Shown here: in pieces, positions 1 to 8,028 of the stretch
Numbering within the stretch: the stretch's first letter is position 1
Layout of the letters: the number at the start of each line of letters is the position of its first letter
Assembly (NCBI GenBank): GCA_903834835.1
Contig: CAILKO010000025.1
Location: 62,001 to 126,000, forward strand
DNA length: 64,000 nucleotides
Direction: 5' to 3'
Source: an uncultured Pseudomonadota bacterium
GTDB taxonomy: Bacteria; Pseudomonadota; Gammaproteobacteria; Burkholderiales; SG8-39
Translations under genes and position numbers: made by a program
Notes under the pieces: model-generated
The model's input: only the letters and a program-made list of their open reading frames with translations
Databases searched by the model: none
What the model was told of the DNA's origin: nothing

Positions 1-1
1 G

Positions 2-946
2 GAAATCAGCCGCGCATCGGCGTCGGTCGGGCTCTCCTATGGAGCGCACTCCAATCTTTGCGTAAACCAGATCCGGCGCAATGGCAGCGAGACACAGAGG
101 CGCCGATACCTTCCCAAGCTGATATCCGGCGAGTTCGTCGGGGCGCTGGCGATGTCCGAGCCCGGTGCGGGTTCGGACGTAGTAAGCATGCGCACCCGCG
201 CCGAGCGCCGCGGCGAGCGCTACCTGCTGAACGGCAACAAGATGTGGATCACGAACGGGCCCGACGCCGATGTGCTGGTTGTGTACGCCAAGACTGATGC
301 CGATGCCGGCCCGCGCGGGATCACCGCATTTCTGATCGAGAAAGGAATGAAGGGGTTTTCCACCGCGCAAAAGCTGGACAAACTCGGCATGCGCGGCTCC
401 AACACCTGCGAGCTCGTGTTCCGGGACTGCGAGGTGCCCGAGGAGAATGTGCTCGGGGCAGAAGGCCGGGGGGTGAACGTCCTGATGAGCGGCCTCGACT
501 ACGAGCGCGTAGTCCTCGCAGGCGGGCCGCTCGGCATCATGGCCTCCTGTCTGGACCTTGCCGTGCCCTATCTGCACCAGCGTCGCCAGTTCGGGCAAGC
601 GATCGGAGAGTTCCAGCTGATGCAGGGCAAACTTGCAGACATGTACGTAAGCTTTTCCGCCGCGAGAGCCTATGTCTATGCAGTCGGCCAGGCGCTTGAC
701 CGCAGCGCAGCAGCTGGCGGAGACCCGGCCGCGCGCAAGGATGCTGCTGGCGCGATCCTCTATGCAGCCGAGCGAGCGACATGGATGGCCGGTGAGACCA
801 TCCAGACACTCGGTGGCATGGGGTACATCAATGAAACCGGCGCGGGACGCCTGTGGCGCGACGCGAAGCTTTACGAAATCGGCGCGGGGACTTCGGAAAT
901 TCGTCGCTGGTTGATCGGCCGCGAGCTATTCGAGCGGACCGCCTGA
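2..946 (+). CDS. ivd: Isovaleryl-CoA dehydrogenase, 5' end outside window
   Basis: FAD-dependent acyl-CoA dehydrogenase oxidising isovaleryl-CoA to 3-methylcrotonyl-CoA in leucine catabolism. The frame is open from base 2, with no start in the window. The visible 314 residues include [17 protein letters not shown], typical of isovaleryl-CoA dehydrogenases, then [11 protein letters not shown] (flavin/substrate loop), [10 protein letters not shown], and the C-terminal GGMGYINE and [11 protein letters not shown] segments of the family. About 75 N-terminal residues are missing relative to the usual 390. It is followed by a thiolase gene 49 bases downstream. The methylcrotonyl-CoA carboxylase genes that would use its product lie about 21 kb away at 22027-26557. 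The family assignment is firm; substrate specificity is inferred from the isovaleryl-type motif. Confidence 0.9.
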   Translation, partial: EISRASASVGLSYGAHSNLCVNQIRRNGSETQRRRYLPKLISGEFVGALAMSEPGAGSDVVSMRTRAERRGERYLLNGNKMWITNGPDADVLVVYAKTDADAGPRGITAFLIEKGMKGFSTAQKLDKLGMRGSNTCELVFRDCEVPEENVLGAEGRGVNVLMSGLDYERVVLAGGPLGIMASCLDLAVPYLHQRRQFGQAIGEFQLMQGKLADMYVSFSAARAYVYAVGQALDRSAAAGGDPAARKDAAGAILYAAERATWMAGETIQTLGGMGYINETGAGRLWRDAKLYEIGAGTSEIRRWLIGRELFERTA

Positions 947-995
947 CACAATCCCGCCGAGCCGCGGCATAAACCATTTACACAAGGAGCTGATC

Positions 996-2180
996 TTGAC
1001 TCAGGACCCTATCGTCATTGTTTCTGTCGCGCGCACCCCGATGGGTGCGTTTCAGGGCGAATTGAAGGACATCCCGGCCGCACAACTTGGCGCGGCCGCG
1101 ATACGCGCGGCGCTCGAGCGCGCTGGCCTGCAGCCCGATGATGTTCAGGAAGTGCTGATGGGCTGCGTGCTGATGGCCGGCCAAGGGCAAGCGCCCGCCA
1201 GACAGGCCGCACTCGGCGCAGGACTCCCGCAGTCGGCCGGCTGCACCACGCTTAACAAGATGTGCGGTTCCGGGATGAAGGCGGCGATGCTTGCGCACGA
1301 CATCCTCGTCGCGGGAAGCCAGGACATCATGGTCGCGGGCGGAATGGAGTCGATGACGCTCGCGCCCTACCTCCTGCCGAAGGCACGCGCGGGCCTGCGC
1401 ATGGGTCACTCCGAAGTGCTCGATCACATGTTCTTCGACGGGCTTGAGGACGCCTATGACAAAGGCCGACTGATGGGCACCTTTGCGGAGGACTGCGCGC
1501 AGAAGTACCAGTTCTCGCGCGAGGCTCAGGATGCCTTCGCGATCACTTCGCTGGAACGCGCGCAGAAGGCAAATGCGGAAGGATGGTTCGCATGGGAAAC
1601 CGTTCCAATCGCCTTGAAGGCAGGCAAAGACGAGCGCTTCATGGAGCGCGACGAGCCCCCCTTCAAGGCCAGGATCGACAAGATTCCGCAGCTGCGACCT
1701 GCGTTCAGAAAGGACGGGACAGTGACCGCTGCAAACTCGTCGTCGATCTCCGATGGCGCCGCCGCGCTGGTTCTTACAAGACGCTCGGTGGCGGAGAAGC
1801 GCGGGCTTAAACCGCTCGCCACGATCATTGCGCATACCAGCCACGCTCAGGCGCCTGCATGGTTCACAACCGCACCTGTCGGTGCGATGCAGAAGCTGTT
1901 CGACCTTACAGGTTGGGGAGTCAAGGATGTGGACCTGTTCGAGGTAAACGAAGCCTTCGCGGTGGTTAGCATGGCCGCGATGAGGGAACTCTCGATTCCG
2001 CACGAAAAGCTCAATGTGCATGGCGGCGCCTGTGCCTTGGGTCACCCGATCGGAGCCTCCGGCGCGCGCATCGTGGTCAGCCTCGTCGGCGCACTGCGCA
2101 AATACGGCCTGAAGCGCGGCGTCGCGAGCCTGTGCATCGGCGGCGGCGAAGCCACCGCCCTCGCTCTGGAGCTCGCATGA
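996..2180 (+). CDS. Acetyl-CoA C-acyltransferase (thiolase)
   Basis: Thiolase that condenses or cleaves acetoacetyl-CoA or 3-ketoacyl-CoA with CoA in the cytoplasm; 394 residues, normal for the family. The nucleophile is Cys90 in LNKMCGSGMKA. The GHP histidine is near residue 350 in CALGHPIGASG, and the second active-site Cys is about residue 380 in SLCIGGGEA. The start is a TTG at 996, preceded by AAGGAG at 983-988; an ATG-only caller would miss it. The gene overlaps the next by 4 bases (ATGA). Given the upstream isovaleryl-CoA dehydrogenase, it probably handles acetoacetyl-CoA at the end of leucine breakdown, but a degradative 3-ketoacyl-CoA thiolase is equally possible. Confidence 0.93.
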   Translation: MTQDPIVIVSVARTPMGAFQGELKDIPAAQLGAAAIRAALERAGLQPDDVQEVLMGCVLMAGQGQAPARQAALGAGLPQSAGCTTLNKMCGSGMKAAMLAHDILVAGSQDIMVAGGMESMTLAPYLLPKARAGLRMGHSEVLDHMFFDGLEDAYDKGRLMGTFAEDCAQKYQFSREAQDAFAITSLERAQKANAEGWFAWETVPIALKAGKDERFMERDEPPFKARIDKIPQLRPAFRKDGTVTAANSSSISDGAAALVLTRRSVAEKRGLKPLATIIAHTSHAQAPAWFTTAPVGAMQKLFDLTGWGVKDVDLFEVNEAFAVVSMAAMRELSIPHEKLNVHGGACALGHPIGASGARIVVSLVGALRKYGLKRGVASLCIGGGEATALALELA

Positions 2181-2569
2181 GCCGCCGCCTGATTTCCTCC
2201 GGTTCGAAATTCGAGTCGGTCGCCGGCTACAGCCGTGCCGTTGTGGACGGCGACTGGGTCCATGTTTCGGGCACTACCGGCTTCAACTACCAGACGATGA
2301 CCATCGAGGACGACCTTCAGGCCCAGGCCCATCAGGCCTTCCGCAATATCGCTGACGCGCTCGCGCAGGCGGGTGCGTCCCTGGACGAAGTCGTCAGAGT
2401 CCGCTACTACATGAGCGATCCGAGCGCCTTCGAGGCCGCCGGACCGGTGTTCGGTCAGTACCTTGGCAAGTCGCGCCCTGCAGCAACAGCCATCGTCTGC
2501 ACGCTGATCGATCCGCGCATGAAAATCGAAATCGAGGTCACCGCGCGCAAGGGCAGCGCAGCCGCATGA
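2177..2569 (+). CDS. Rid family protein (YjgF/YER057c/UK114-like)
   Basis: A 130-residue protein of the Rid/YjgF superfamily, trimeric proteins that in the RidA subgroup hydrolyse reactive enamine/imine intermediates. It shows VHVSGTTGF near the N terminus, QAHQAFRNIADALAQAG in the middle and MKIEIEVTA at the end, the usual order. Where RidA has its catalytic Arg (P-A-R-[ST]), this protein reads R-P-A-A-T, so deaminase activity is doubtful and it probably belongs to another Rid subgroup. The start at 2177 overlaps the thiolase stop (ATGA), so translational coupling is likely; an in-frame ATG at 2132 lies within the thiolase gene and is rejected. Its stop also overlaps the next ATG. Confidence 0.85.
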   Translation: MSRRLISSGSKFESVAGYSRAVVDGDWVHVSGTTGFNYQTMTIEDDLQAQAHQAFRNIADALAQAGASLDEVVRVRYYMSDPSAFEAAGPVFGQYLGKSRPAATAIVCTLIDPRMKIEIEVTARKGSAAA

Positions 2570-2982
2570 GCAGCTCGGATCCGGCCCTCCTGCACGCGCT
2601 GCAGAAACTGCTAGACAACGAGCCCTTCGCCTCGCCCTGGAAGTTCCGGGTCGTCAGCGTCGGGGAAGGACGTTGTACGCTGGAGCTCCCGTTCCGTGAT
2701 TCCCTCGCGCGCCCGGGTGGCATCATGAACGGCCCTGCGTTGATGGCGGCGGCCGATTGCTCGATGTGGCTGGCGATCAAGTCGCTGATCGGAATCGAGG
2801 GTGACGCGCTCACCTCCGAGATGACCACTGCGTTTCTCGCACCCGCGAGAGGGGAATCCGTGCTGTGCCACAGCAGCGTCATGCAGCTCGGCAAGCGGCG
2901 CATCTACGGCACTGCAGAGTGTCGCAACGCGGCCGGCAAAATCTTCAGTCATCACACACTCACCTACGCACGCCTGCGCTAG
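2566..2982 (+). CDS. PaaI-like hotdog-fold thioesterase
   Basis: A 138-residue single-domain hotdog protein, probably hydrolysing an acyl-CoA. The core RPGGIMNGPALMAAADCSMW corresponds to the family's H-G-G-x(6-8)-A-D helix. Here N-G-P replaces the usual H-G-G and Asp remains. The final strand region KIFSHHTLTYAR is also typical. It starts at an ATGA overlap with the Rid-like gene, so thiolase, Rid, thioesterase and probably the following isomerase form one transcript. Its probable task is CoA release from a blocked or slow intermediate of the same pathway. The fold assignment is confident; the substrate is unknown. Confidence 0.82.
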   Translation: MSSSDPALLHALQKLLDNEPFASPWKFRVVSVGEGRCTLELPFRDSLARPGGIMNGPALMAAADCSMWLAIKSLIGIEGDALTSEMTTAFLAPARGESVLCHSSVMQLGKRRIYGTAECRNAAGKIFSHHTLTYARLR

Positions 2983-3008
2983 CGCGAGGGGACGCCCGAA
3001 AGGACAGC

Positions 3009-3611
3009 ATGGCTGCACCAATCGATTTCTACTTCGATTTTTCATCCCCCTACGGTTATTTCGCCGCAGACAGGATCGACGCACTCGCGGCGAAACATGG
3101 GCGCACCGTTACATGGCGGCCGGTCCTCCTCGGTGCGATATTCAAGGTAAGCGGCGGCCAGCCGCTGCCGTCAATACCACTGAAAGGTCCGTACTCGCTG
3201 CGCGATATTCCGCGCTCTGCCGCCTACTATGGCCTTCCGTATCGCCAACCGACGCGCTTTCCCGTAGCTACAGTCTCGGCGGTGCGCGCGTACTACTGGG
3301 CCGAGGCTCTGGATCCAGCGCGCGCGGTGACGCTCGCCAAGGCGATTCTGACTGGATATTTTCAGATGGATCGCGACATTTCTGATGCGAAGACCATCAT
3401 TGCGATTGGCAGCGAGGCTGGCTTCGAATCCGTGGCGATGGAAGCGGGCATTGGCGACCCCGTTGTAAAAGACCGGGTCAAGCGAGAGACGGACGCTGCG
3501 ATCGTGCGCGGCGTCTTCGGCTCTCCCTACCTCATCATCGACGGCGAGCCCTTCTGGGGCATGGACCGCTTCGACCAGGCGGACCGCTGGCTCCAGACAG
3601 GGGGCTGGTAG
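3009..3611 (+). CDS. 2-hydroxychromene-2-carboxylate isomerase-like (DsbA/kappa-GST fold)
   Basis: A 200-residue member of the DsbA-fold, kappa-GST-like isomerases related to NahD. The N terminus IDFYFDFSSPYGYF carries the S-S-P-Y/F signature with the Ser that binds glutathione thiolate in the family. The end of the domain has the expected VRGVFGSPYLIIDGEPFWG, where G-[VS]-P is the cis-Pro loop. There is no CxxC, so it is not a thiol oxidoreductase. Start ATG 3009 follows GGGGACG...AGGACAGC; in-frame ATGs further upstream lie inside the thioesterase gene. A second family member is at 27740. The actual substrate cannot be read from the sequence. Confidence 0.85.
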   Translation: MAAPIDFYFDFSSPYGYFAADRIDALAAKHGRTVTWRPVLLGAIFKVSGGQPLPSIPLKGPYSLRDIPRSAAYYGLPYRQPTRFPVATVSAVRAYYWAEALDPARAVTLAKAILTGYFQMDRDISDAKTIIAIGSEAGFESVAMEAGIGDPVVKDRVKRETDAAIVRGVFGSPYLIIDGEPFWGMDRFDQADRWLQTGGW

Positions 3612-3630
3612 CGCAGGCGCGGAGCTTCGC

Positions 3631-4614
3631 CTAGAGCTTGTCGCAGTAGGCGAAGGCGTTGCCGACGGGTGAGGCCCAGGTATCGATGTAATCGACGACG
3701 GTGGTAGGACACCCGTCAGAGACAGCCGCCGCCGAAATCCACGCGCAGGTTTCCCGCGAGCCCAGCGCCGGCCCTCCGGGCTGGGGAATGCCCGTTGCCA
3801 TCTTGCTCCGCTTGCTGGTGTCCTGGCTGGGATCATCCGGTGGGATTACGTAGCTGTCAAAGTACTCCGCCATGCCTCGCGCATCGCCTCGGCTGAGATG
3901 ATCAAGGATCCGCAGATCGAACTCGGTATTCAGCCACGCTTCCGGCATGCCCGGTGTATGCCAGAGCCCGCCGGAGCCGACCACACCGACGCGCAGATCG
4001 CCGGGGAAACTGTCTATCACCTCGCGCACGGCCTTGCCGAACTGGTAGCAGCGCTTGCCCGTCGGTTGCGGGGCAAAATAGAGATTCATCATGACCGGCA
4101 CGATCGGAATATCGAATTCCGTCAATTCTTCCGCGGTCCGAATGACGCCGCTCGGCAGGCCCTTGTCCGGCTTGGGCATGTCCAGGCAGAACGCCGGATC
4201 GAAACCCCGATCCATCACCCCCGTAAGCAAAGCCGACGCGAGCTCCGGATGCCCCTTGAAGGTGAAGCCGGGTTCGACGTGCCGGCCGGCGAGCGGCCCC
4301 TTTACGATCTTGGAGTCCTTGCGGAACGTCTCACCCAGGTAGATCGCAAAGGCCGGGTAGTTATTGAAGTCGAAACATTCGAGCTGATCATCGCTGAAGC
4401 AGATCAGGACATCCGGTTTGAGCGCCGCAACCCGCTCGCGCAGAATCCGGAAGCCCTCGTGGACCCGGTTAGCTTTCTTGATGTTCGTCTCATCGTCCTC
4501 GATCGGCGTGTCCTTCCGGATCGGCCGCGTGAGACGGCGCTCCCGCCAGAGTTCACCGGGCATCGACGTCGTGCCGCCATGCGAATGAAAAAAAGTTCCG
4601 ACAAGCTTGGCCAT
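3631..4614 (-). CDS. Class III extradiol ring-cleavage dioxygenase (LigB-like)
   Basis: A 327-residue protein of the LigB/class III extradiol dioxygenase superfamily, non-haem Fe(II) enzymes that cleave catechol-type rings such as protocatechuate or gallate. Visible signatures are the N-terminal FFHSHGG histidine-rich turn, LICFSDDQLECF in the core, and GVVGSGGLWHTPG followed by NTEFDLRILDHL, which match the [GS]-G-x-[SW]-H region and the FD-x-x-LD helix of LigB. It is the last gene of an operon with TctC, SDR and alcohol dehydrogenase, divergent from a Rieske oxygenase. A hydroxylate, dehydrogenate, ring-cleave order follows naturally. No separate small (LigA-like) subunit is visible nearby. 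Confidence 0.82.
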   Translation of the reverse strand: MAKLVGTFFHSHGGTTSMPGELWRERRLTRPIRKDTPIEDDETNIKKANRVHEGFRILRERVAALKPDVLICFSDDQLECFDFNNYPAFAIYLGETFRKDSKIVKGPLAGRHVEPGFTFKGHPELASALLTGVMDRGFDPAFCLDMPKPDKGLPSGVIRTAEELTEFDIPIVPVMMNLYFAPQPTGKRCYQFGKAVREVIDSFPGDLRVGVVGSGGLWHTPGMPEAWLNTEFDLRILDHLSRGDARGMAEYFDSYVIPPDDPSQDTSKRSKMATGIPQPGGPALGSRETCAWISAAAVSDGCPTTVVDYIDTWASPVGNAFAYCDKL

Positions 4615-4659
4615 GGTTATGCGTGCCTCCGATAGCTAGTGTGAACGCGAGTTCCGGCC

Positions 4660-5640
4660 TCAGTTCTGCGTGATGCCGAGTTTGCGTATGAGATCCGGCC
4701 AGACGGCAAGTTCAGACATCCAGAATCTGCTGGTCTCTTCGATGTTCGATGGCCAGGGATCCAGTCCGAGTTCGATGAAACGCTTACTTACCTCCGCGCT
4801 TGCGACTGTCTTTGCAACTTCGGCGTTCAGCCGCAGAAGAATGTCTCTGGGCGTTCCCGTGGGTGCCCAGATCGCGGTCCAGGTGAGCGCCTCGTAGCCC
4901 GGAGCTGCCTCGGCAAGCGAAGGCACATCCGGAAAACCGGCAATCCGGTTCTTTCCGGTCACGGCGATGGGCTTGAGCCTGCCCCCCTTGATATGGGTAA
5001 TAAACGCATTCGGGCCGGCAACAACCAGCGGAATCTGGCCGCCGAGCATGTCCTGGACCGAGGCAGCGGACCCTTTGTAGTGAATGATCTGGAAGTTAAG
5101 ACCCGATCGTACCTTGAACAGTTCAAGGGAAAGATGATGCGCGGACCCCGCCCCGGAATCGGCAATCGCGACCGCCCCGGGGTTCGCCTTTGCATACTCG
5201 ACGAGTTCCTTCAGGTTCGAATACTTCGCCGAAGGTCCCGCCGCAATCATCATCGATGCCTTGATCAGGCCGGCGACTGCAACGAATTCCTTGGCCGGGT
5301 CGTAAGGCAGGTCCTTCATCAGACCCACAGCGTGGACCGCCGCACCCGGATCCGAGAGAAGCAGCGTGTAGCCGTCCGCCGGTGATTTCGCGACGATATT
5401 CGCGCCGATGGTCCCGCCTGCGCCTGGACGATTGTCAACGACGATCGTCGCACCCAGTCCTGTCTGAACGCCAGGCAAAATGGCACGCGCGATGATGTCT
5501 GCGCCGCCGCCCGGAGGAAAAGGCACGACCATCTTGATGGGCTTGGACGGAAACGCCTGTGCCCCCGCCAGCGAGGACGCGAGCGCGAGGCTGCAGGAAA
5601 CTACGCTTTTGACCAAACTGCCAGCAAAGCTGGTTTTCAT
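4660..5640 (-). CDS. TctC/Bug-type periplasmic solute-binding protein
   Basis: A 326-residue Bug-family binding protein of the tripartite tricarboxylate transporter type. It has an N-terminal signal peptide (hydrophobic run about residues 12-27, A-x-A before FPSKPIKMVVPF) and the diagnostic VVPFPPGGGADIIAR loop that contacts carboxylate ligands, then DNRPGAGGTIGA. No TctA/TctB membrane genes are present in the window, which is usual for orphan Bug proteins in Betaproteobacteria. It sits between the SDR (24 bases upstream) and the extradiol dioxygenase (45 bases downstream) and probably captures the aromatic or carboxylic acid handled by this operon. AGGAGG-like bases precede the ATG. Confidence 0.93.
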   Translation of the reverse strand: MKTSFAGSLVKSVVSCSLALASSLAGAQAFPSKPIKMVVPFPPGGGADIIARAILPGVQTGLGATIVVDNRPGAGGTIGANIVAKSPADGYTLLLSDPGAAVHAVGLMKDLPYDPAKEFVAVAGLIKASMMIAAGPSAKYSNLKELVEYAKANPGAVAIADSGAGSAHHLSLELFKVRSGLNFQIIHYKGSAASVQDMLGGQIPLVVAGPNAFITHIKGGRLKPIAVTGKNRIAGFPDVPSLAEAAPGYEALTWTAIWAPTGTPRDILLRLNAEVAKTVASAEVSKRFIELGLDPWPSNIEETSRFWMSELAVWPDLIRKLGITQN

Positions 5641-5663
5641 ACGTCCTCCTCAATTGGATCCAT

Positions 5664-6482
5664 CTAATAGTCCAGCTTCTCCGGGAACATGGCCGTTCCC
5701 TGGCCGCCCGAGATGATAAAGCCACCATCAACCACCAGATTCGCGCCCGTTACGCTTGCCGCGTCGTCCGACGCCAGATAGAGCGCGGCCAGGGCGACAT
5801 CCCGCGGATGGATCAGGCGGTTCAGAAGATTCGTCTTCTCGAAATACGCGTCACGCTGCGGATTGCTCAGCTCGGGATTCGAGATCACCCCGGGCGACAC
5901 CGTATTCACCCTGACACCTCGTCCGGCACATTCGATGGCAAGCAATTCGCTCATGCGTATGACCGCCGCCTTCATGATGTTGTGCGCCAGGGCGCCGGGC
6001 GCATGACCGAACAGTCCCGCCATTGATCCCATGTTGATGATATTCGCGCCTCTGCGCCCGGCGAGAACCGGCATCGCAGCCTTCGCTGCCATGAGCATGA
6101 GTGTGAGCTCATTGTCGACGGAGAAATTCCACGCCTCTCGCGTGACGGTCTCAAGATTGAACCGTTTGAACATCGCGGCGTTGTTGAACAGGATGTCGAA
6201 GCCGCCATAGCTTTCGACGGCGAAATCGATCAGACGAGGAATGGATTTTTCATCAGAAAGATCCAGCGGATGAAGGGACTTCATCTCGCCCCCCGCTTCG
6301 GCGACCAGCTCGACCGTCTTCGCCCCGGAGACGGGATCAATGTCACAACCTACGACCTTGGCTCCCTGCTCGGCAAAAACAAGCGCGGCAGCGCGACCTA
6401 TACCGCCGCGGCTGCCGCCGCCGGTTCCGGTTATCAGTGCGATTCTGCCTTCCAGCCTGCGTACTGACTGTACCCCCGCCAT
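5664..6482 (-). CDS. SDR oxidoreductase with His in place of the catalytic Tyr
   Basis: A 272-residue classical-type short-chain dehydrogenase/reductase with NAD-binding TGTGGGSRGGIGRA near the N terminus and the NNAA motif. The catalytic Ser is present in NMGSMAG. At the Tyr-x-x-x-Lys position the sequence reads H-N-I-M-K, so the proton-donating Tyr is replaced by His and there is one extra residue between Ser and this site. The same change occurs in the close paralogue at 39502-40320, which argues against a sequencing error. The start has a clear GGAGG ribosome site. It is the second gene of the operon behind the alcohol dehydrogenase. Activity is uncertain; cofactor binding is probable. 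Confidence 0.88.
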   Translation of the reverse strand: MAGVQSVRRLEGRIALITGTGGGSRGGIGRAAALVFAEQGAKVVGCDIDPVSGAKTVELVAEAGGEMKSLHPLDLSDEKSIPRLIDFAVESYGGFDILFNNAAMFKRFNLETVTREAWNFSVDNELTLMLMAAKAAMPVLAGRRGANIINMGSMAGLFGHAPGALAHNIMKAAVIRMSELLAIECAGRGVRVNTVSPGVISNPELSNPQRDAYFEKTNLLNRLIHPRDVALAALYLASDDAASVTGANLVVDGGFIISGGQGTAMFPEKLDY

Positions 6483-6540
6483 ACGACCTCCTCGGTTTTG
6501 GGTTCTTCGGGCCGCGCTCAGCCCTTCCGGGCATTCAGCA

Positions 6541-7617
6541 TCACGGCACTACCGTGATATGCAGCGGGTCCTCGCCCTCCACCTCGCGGCCCAGTGTTCT
6601 GCAGGCGAGATCAAGCTGATCGATGCCGAACTTGTGGCTGTGCATCCGCGAGAAGTCGAACTTCCGGGACTCCAGCACCTTGATCGCCTGCTCGCGCGCC
6701 CAGTCGCTCACGGAGAAGACGCTCTTCAGCGTCAATGCCTTGAACATCAATTCGTCCGGAGAAAGGCCGGGGATTCCGGTCTTGCCCTTCAGACCGGCGA
6801 GCACGATCGTGCCTTGGGGCCGGACAACCTTGATCGCGTCCAGGATCGGCTGCAGATCGGAGGGTGTCGTGTCAACCGCGATATCGACCAGGTCACCCCG
6901 GGTGATTTCCCGTATCGTGTCCACCACGGGCTCCGCCTCGCTGTTGATGACGTGCGTCGCACCGAGCGACAGGGCGAGATCGAGCTTCCATTTGCGGCGC
7001 GCACGACCCACCACGATGATGGTCCGCGCACCGGCCTGCTTCGCGGCAACCACAGCGCCGAGACCGCGCTGGCCGGGTCCGAATATCACCATCGAGTCGC
7101 CCACCTTGGTGCCGGGTGCACGCACCGCCCAGTCAAATCCGGCGCTCAGCGGATTGAAGAGTACTGCGTCCTCGATGTCGAGTTCGTCGGACATGGGATA
7201 CATGTAGGTACTTGGGAGCAACTGGATAAAGTCCGCATATCCGCCCGCGATTCCACCGCTGACCGGAGTCAGTCCGTACATGGTCCGTGAGCTGCAATGC
7301 GTTTCCCTGCCGGACCGGCAGGATCTGCAGGTCCCGCACGTAACGATGGTCTTTACAGCCACCCGCTGTCCGACCTTGACCTGCCATCTGGCCGCAGCGG
7401 TCGGCCCCAGCTTCTCGATGCGACCGACTATCTCGTGCCCTGGTACCAGCGGATAGCCTACCGAGTGAACGCCCGTATAGAGGTCCCAGTCGACGCCACA
7501 CATGCCGTTGCCTTCGACACGAAGGATGGCCCCATCGGCGGCGGGCTCGTCCGGAATCTCGTTCGTCCGCATTTCGATCTGGCGCGGCGCCGTCAACGTG
7601 GCTGCACGCACCTTCAT
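6541..7617 (-). CDS. Zinc-dependent medium-chain alcohol dehydrogenase
   Basis: A 358-residue MDR-family dehydrogenase. The catalytic-zinc region is visible as GNGMCGVDWDLY and VPGHEIVGRI. Structural-zinc cysteines are in CGTCRSCRSGRETHC, and the Rossmann turn is GPGQRGLGAVVAA. It is the first gene of a four-gene minus-strand operon ending at 3631, and its start faces the Rieske oxygenase gene across a 411-base divergent region. It probably oxidises an alcohol or diol intermediate produced after ring hydroxylation. The family is certain; the substrate is not readable. Start ATG 7617 follows GGGGAGA. Confidence 0.92.
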   Translation of the reverse strand: MKVRAATLTAPRQIEMRTNEIPDEPAADGAILRVEGNGMCGVDWDLYTGVHSVGYPLVPGHEIVGRIEKLGPTAAARWQVKVGQRVAVKTIVTCGTCRSCRSGRETHCSSRTMYGLTPVSGGIAGGYADFIQLLPSTYMYPMSDELDIEDAVLFNPLSAGFDWAVRAPGTKVGDSMVIFGPGQRGLGAVVAAKQAGARTIIVVGRARRKWKLDLALSLGATHVINSEAEPVVDTIREITRGDLVDIAVDTTPSDLQPILDAIKVVRPQGTIVLAGLKGKTGIPGLSPDELMFKALTLKSVFSVSDWAREQAIKVLESRKFDFSRMHSHKFGIDQLDLACRTLGREVEGEDPLHITVVP

Positions 7618-7701
7618 GGCCTGTCTCCCCAGTTTCGCGCCGCTGCGTGTTCCAATTTCCGCTTCATGATCCCCCTCCTTCGTTGACTTACGGAGCCCGC
7701 C

Positions 7702-7746
7702 AGCATAGGACTACCCCATACCTGCGAGCGAGCATTTCATTTTCCG
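7702..7746 (-). promoter_or_regulatory. Candidate activated promoter of the alcohol dehydrogenase operon
   Basis: Read on the minus strand: CGGAAAATGAAAT (7746-7734), 26 bases, then TATGCT (7707-7702) as a -10-like hexamer, 84 bases before the ATG at 7617. No good -35 is present, which would fit a promoter needing an activator bound at the AT-rich motif. The same arrangement occurs at two other catabolic promoters in the window. Position and recurrence are seen directly; function is inferred. Confidence 0.4.
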
Positions 7747-7828
7747 ATACCCGCATGATGCACCGGCTGCGTCGCCCTACAAACCGCGCTGCACCGCAGT
7801 ACCCGGTCGCGTCAGGCCGGCCAACCCG

Positions 7829-7875
7829 CGGAAAATGAAATCGCGTTGACCGTCCCTACCGGCCTAGGGTACTTT
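7829..7875 (+). promoter_or_regulatory. Candidate promoter of the Rieske oxygenase gene
   Basis: CGGAAAATGAAAT at 7829-7841 is followed by TTGACC at 7846-7851, an 18-base spacer, and TACTTT at 7870-7875. The motif is identical, in inverse orientation, to the copy before the alcohol dehydrogenase gene. The leader to the ATG at 8029 would be about 145 bases. The -10 match is weak, so the promoter is a candidate; the motif repeat is solid. Confidence 0.4.
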
Positions 7876-8028
7876 GAAGTCCCGAATCATAGCTGTATCG
7901 GCCGCTGACCGAGTGGCCGCACACGCAGCGACTGCCGTCGCGTATGCGAGGGATGTTACGGGCGCCACCAAACGACGTGCGCGAACATTCCCGGGCAGCC
8001 TGCCATATTCGCCAGAGAGGAGAACGAC

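Larger units (their letters stand above)
7618..8028. other. Divergent control region between alcohol dehydrogenase and Rieske oxygenase genes
   Basis: A 411-base stretch with no convincing gene; the short open frames in it lack family features and ribosome sites. It carries a perfect 13-base inverted pair, ATTTCATTTTCCG at 7734-7746 and CGGAAAATGAAAT at 7829-7841. Each copy is oriented the same way relative to its own downstream gene and lies 26-28 bases from a plausible -10 element. Bases 7876-8028 leading into the Rieske gene hold nothing else recognisable apart from the ribosome site just before 8029. Confidence 0.6.
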
